Shown here: one piece after another, positions 60,905 to 64,000 of the stretch
How positions within the stretch are numbered: the first letter of the stretch is position 1
How the letters are laid out: every line of letters begins with the position of its first letter
From: Medicago truncatula
Taxonomy: Eukaryota > Streptophyta > Magnoliopsida > Fabales > Fabaceae
Length of the DNA stretch: 64,000 nt
Assembly (NCBI RefSeq): GCF_003473485.1
Contig: NC_053049.1
Span: 11,904,001-11,968,000, forward strand
Direction of reading: 5' to 3'
The notes under the pieces: model-generated
Database searches by the model: none
Told to the model about the DNA's origin: nothing
Seen by the model: the letters and a program-made list of their open reading frames with translations, nothing else
Program-made: the position numbers and the translations under genes

Positions 60905-61721
60905 GGGTTACTATCCTACTTGAATAGAGAAACTAACCATCAAGATAATCGCTGAGTGATAACAAACCTAGTTAATCTTCCTTAAAAAAAACAAACTAGC
61001 TAATCTTAAATTACAAAAAAAAAAAAAAAACTTCTATTCTTCTATTGGTTCCTTTCTCATGTCTCGGATCAAGATCTCAATACCCTTTCCCTTATAAACT
61101 CACAGCCGTAGATTTCCACTCCTATCAACGGTTCCTATTTTGACATCTTCTCAAATTTTCCCCAAAAATCTTCAATATATATTATTATTATATTTGAAAA
61201 TTCAGCTAAAAACTTTGGTTGTGTTGTTATTGTATTACTTGTTTTATTTTTCTCTTAACAACTCGGTTGTATATCATTTACTTAAGTTGTTTTGAATAAC
61301 TTTAATATGAAAAGATTAATGCTAAAGCCCACGACACTATTTGTCGTCGCATGCACGAATGCTCTACAACTTACAATTACATGAAGTTTTTTTTATTTAG
61401 TTTTTTATTTGTTAACTTTTATTTTTTGTTTAAATGTTTTGGTTTTTAATAGGTACTTTTCATAATAGATATTTTTTTAGATAGATAAAATAACAAAACC
61501 ATTATAAACTTGCATACGTGAGTAGAGGTGTTGAAGTTGAAACTCTGATTATGGCGTTCGACCTAACAGTTTTGATATTTTGACAGTTGAGTTAGAACTT
61601 CTGGACTTCATAATAGAAAATTTTATTCGATACATTTCGGACACTAAGTGCGAGCACTTTTAAATATTGTTCGTCATGTTGTGCGAGTTCCATTTCGCTA
61701 GATAAAATTTCTATTAATATT

Positions 61722-62010
61722 TGGGTTAATATATGTTTACCCCCATGTAATATTAGCGGTTTCTAGCTCACCCCCTATAAAAGAAAAACTTTAGATTCCA
61801 ACCATGTAATTTGAAGATTCTATGGTTTAGGACCTTCATGGCATCAAATTTCAAAATTTAAGGTACTTTTGTCCTCTGTAATTTGAGCATATTTTGGTTT
61901 ACCCTCCTGCCATATCATCGATTTATAGGGTTTGAATCTAAATAAATTTTTTCTAACGGGTAAACCATAAACCGTTAAAATTGCAGGGGGTAAACATTTA
62001 TTAGTGAAAA
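61722..62010. mobile_element. MITE with imperfect 40-bp inverted ends
   Basis: Left end GTTAATATATGTTTACCCCC and right end GGGGGTAAACATTTATTA are inverted copies; an inner 'gcggtttctagctcacccc' also has an inverted counterpart. About 289 bp, non-coding. The target duplication was not resolved. Confidence 0.6.
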
Positions 62011-62429
62011 AACTATGTAGTCAAATATGTGTTATGATATGTAACACTAGGGTCGGGGGTTTTGTCGTTTGATTTATGTTTTCTTGGTTAAAGTTTTTGG
62101 AACTTTTGATTTATTTATTTGGTGTTTGAGAACTTAATTTGTTTCCTTGAAATTGTTGAACTATTTAGCTGCTAAATTATGATCTTTGTTTTATAAAATA
62201 GTGAACTCCTGAGTAAATGTAGCACATGTATGATTGATAAATTCTTTTTTATTTATTAAACAAAGTCGGGGTCTTAGGGTGTTACATAGCTTGTACTAGA
62301 GCAGGTCGGTCCATATACAGCCTAGGTTTTATATTTTTATCATGTCATATTAGGCTACATGTGTGTGAACACTACAAATGCCTAACTCCTTAGTAATTTT
62401 CTGATTTATGGTGATGCATATAAGAAACG

Positions 62430-62830
62430 GTAGGAGGCAGAAATGATCAGGCAATTGCTGAAGCCTTGCCAGCGATGGCATCCAAATCAGCAGGGAAGTA
62501 ACGACGAGTTCCGAGCACCGTGAAGATTTCAAGGGGAGGTACGATCCTCGAGGTGCTCAGATTTGGATCCAAGCGATTGAGAAGATTTACATAATGATGA
62601 TGTTCCCTGATGCATATAAGGTGTTGTTCGAGACTTACATGCTGGCTAAAGAAGCTGAATATTGGCGAGAGAACACTCGTCAGAGGTTGGAAGTTGTAGG
62701 TACTGAGATCACTTGGGAAGTATTCAGAATTTTTTTGGTTACAAAATTTTTAGGGTGAGGGGATGGTGCCCCAGTCCAAGGCAGGGAAGACCTTCGAGCT
62801 CAAAGAGCACTTAGAAAGGTATTTACATTT
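62430..62830 (+). mobile_element. Fossil fragment of a Ty3/gypsy-like LTR retrotransposon (gag part)
   Basis: The plus strand resembles the gag region of plant Ty3/gypsy elements (a Gly-Ala-Gln-x-Trp-Ile-Gln stretch followed by Ala-Glu-Tyr-Trp and Thr-Glu-Ile-Thr-Trp). Only a short internal part remains; no LTRs, pol or primer site are visible. It is broken, with several interruptions, and looks old. Confidence 0.6.
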
Positions 62831-63571
62831 ATCTTCGGGCTCAGAATTGAGTATTTAAAAGTTTACAAGGAAATTAATTAAAAATGTTCTAAAAGTTTAC
62901 GAATCCGGTTGAATTTTTCTAGTTGAAAAATTAAATAACAAATTATTCATAAACTAATGCTCGATTAGAAAAAGATTAAAAGTCAAATTATAAACTTTTT
63001 TAATTTAGAGAACTTAGAGAACTAATGTTGAATAGTTTGGTAGAGAAAAACAAATAGAAGAATAAACTTAAATAAAAATGATGAGCTTTAAAATTGAATA
63101 AATGAGAAAAAGTTGATTAGGATTGGTGTAAAAGATACTTTACACATTGAATCTAAGTGATGTAACAAAAGAGGTCGTATTGTTGGGATTAAGCTTGGTT
63201 AACTAATCATCTAATGTTTTTTCTTAAGTTAAGAAACATGAAATTAAGAGAGAGGTGAACAAAGATAAGATCATCAATTTCAACTATTGGAGAGATTTGG
63301 AGCTTGAGTTCAAGCTTATAGATGCTTCTCGAACAGCATTCATCTCTTCTTTTTTTAGTTATTCCAATCAGGGTACGTAAACTCTCTTTGTACGAGGTAT
63401 TAAAAGCAAGTAGCTAGGAATCTAATGTATTACTTTTAATCTAGTCGATTGTATATGATTTATGTATTCAATATAACCTTTGTTTTAAATCTTTACTTAA
63501 TGTTTTCGCTGACGTGAATGTTTTGAATTAGCAAGTGTGATACATCGACTTGTTGAGTGAGTATGTTGATT

Positions 63572-64000
<429 letters not shown>

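Larger units (their letters stand above)
60905..63571. other. Intergenic DNA between Rab copies 2 and 3
   Basis: Holds the MITE at 61722-62010 and a fossil gag-like fragment at 62430-62830. 62880-63010 again resembles the 'attaaataacaaa' flank of the other Rab blocks. No other gene seen. Confidence 0.45.

Overview
The window is AT-rich nuclear plant DNA with intron-bearing genes, plant-type SINEs, LINEs and MITEs. A nodule-specific cysteine-rich (NCR) type peptide gene points to a legume of the inverted-repeat-lacking clade, most likely Medicago or a close relative. This is inferred from gene content only.

Layout. (1) 1-11010: five head-to-tail copies of a 2.27 kb unit, each with one minus-strand gene for a 138-residue secreted prolamin-like cysteine-rich protein; the array runs off the left edge. 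(2) 12273-20770 (+): a 20-exon chloroplast K+ efflux antiporter of the KEA1/KEA2 type. (3) 21993-23965 (+): eIF3 subunit G in two exons. (4) 25331-26782: a Stowaway-like element (inverted ends, TA target duplication) that holds a sixth, complete prolamin-like gene. (5) 27975-32980 (-): a 10-exon plant threonine aspartase (Taspase-1 type). Its first intron contains, on the opposite strand, a two-exon NCR-type peptide gene (31612-31921). (6) 34599-50046 (-): a cluster of three complete five-exon short-chain dehydrogenase/reductases of the neomenthol dehydrogenase/salutaridine reductase type plus one 3' relic, with duplicated flanks and LINE, SINE and MITE insertions. (7) 51531-53079: a non-autonomous hAT element with an 8-bp target duplication and internal repeat amplification. 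(8) 54448-54876: a Mutator-type MITE. (9) 55450-64000 (-): intronless Rab2/RABB1-like GTPases: two intact copies, one remnant split by a LINE, and a third copy with a premature stop at the right edge.

The housekeeping genes (KEA, eIF3G, Taspase) are single and well conserved. Between them lie recently duplicating accessory families: secreted cysteine-rich peptides, SDR enzymes and Rab copies. Several insertions can be dated relative to the duplications because the paralogous empty site is also in the window. No operons or shared pathway link the genes. All exon boundaries were read by eye from GT/AG sites, reading frame and family knowledge; no alignment was run.
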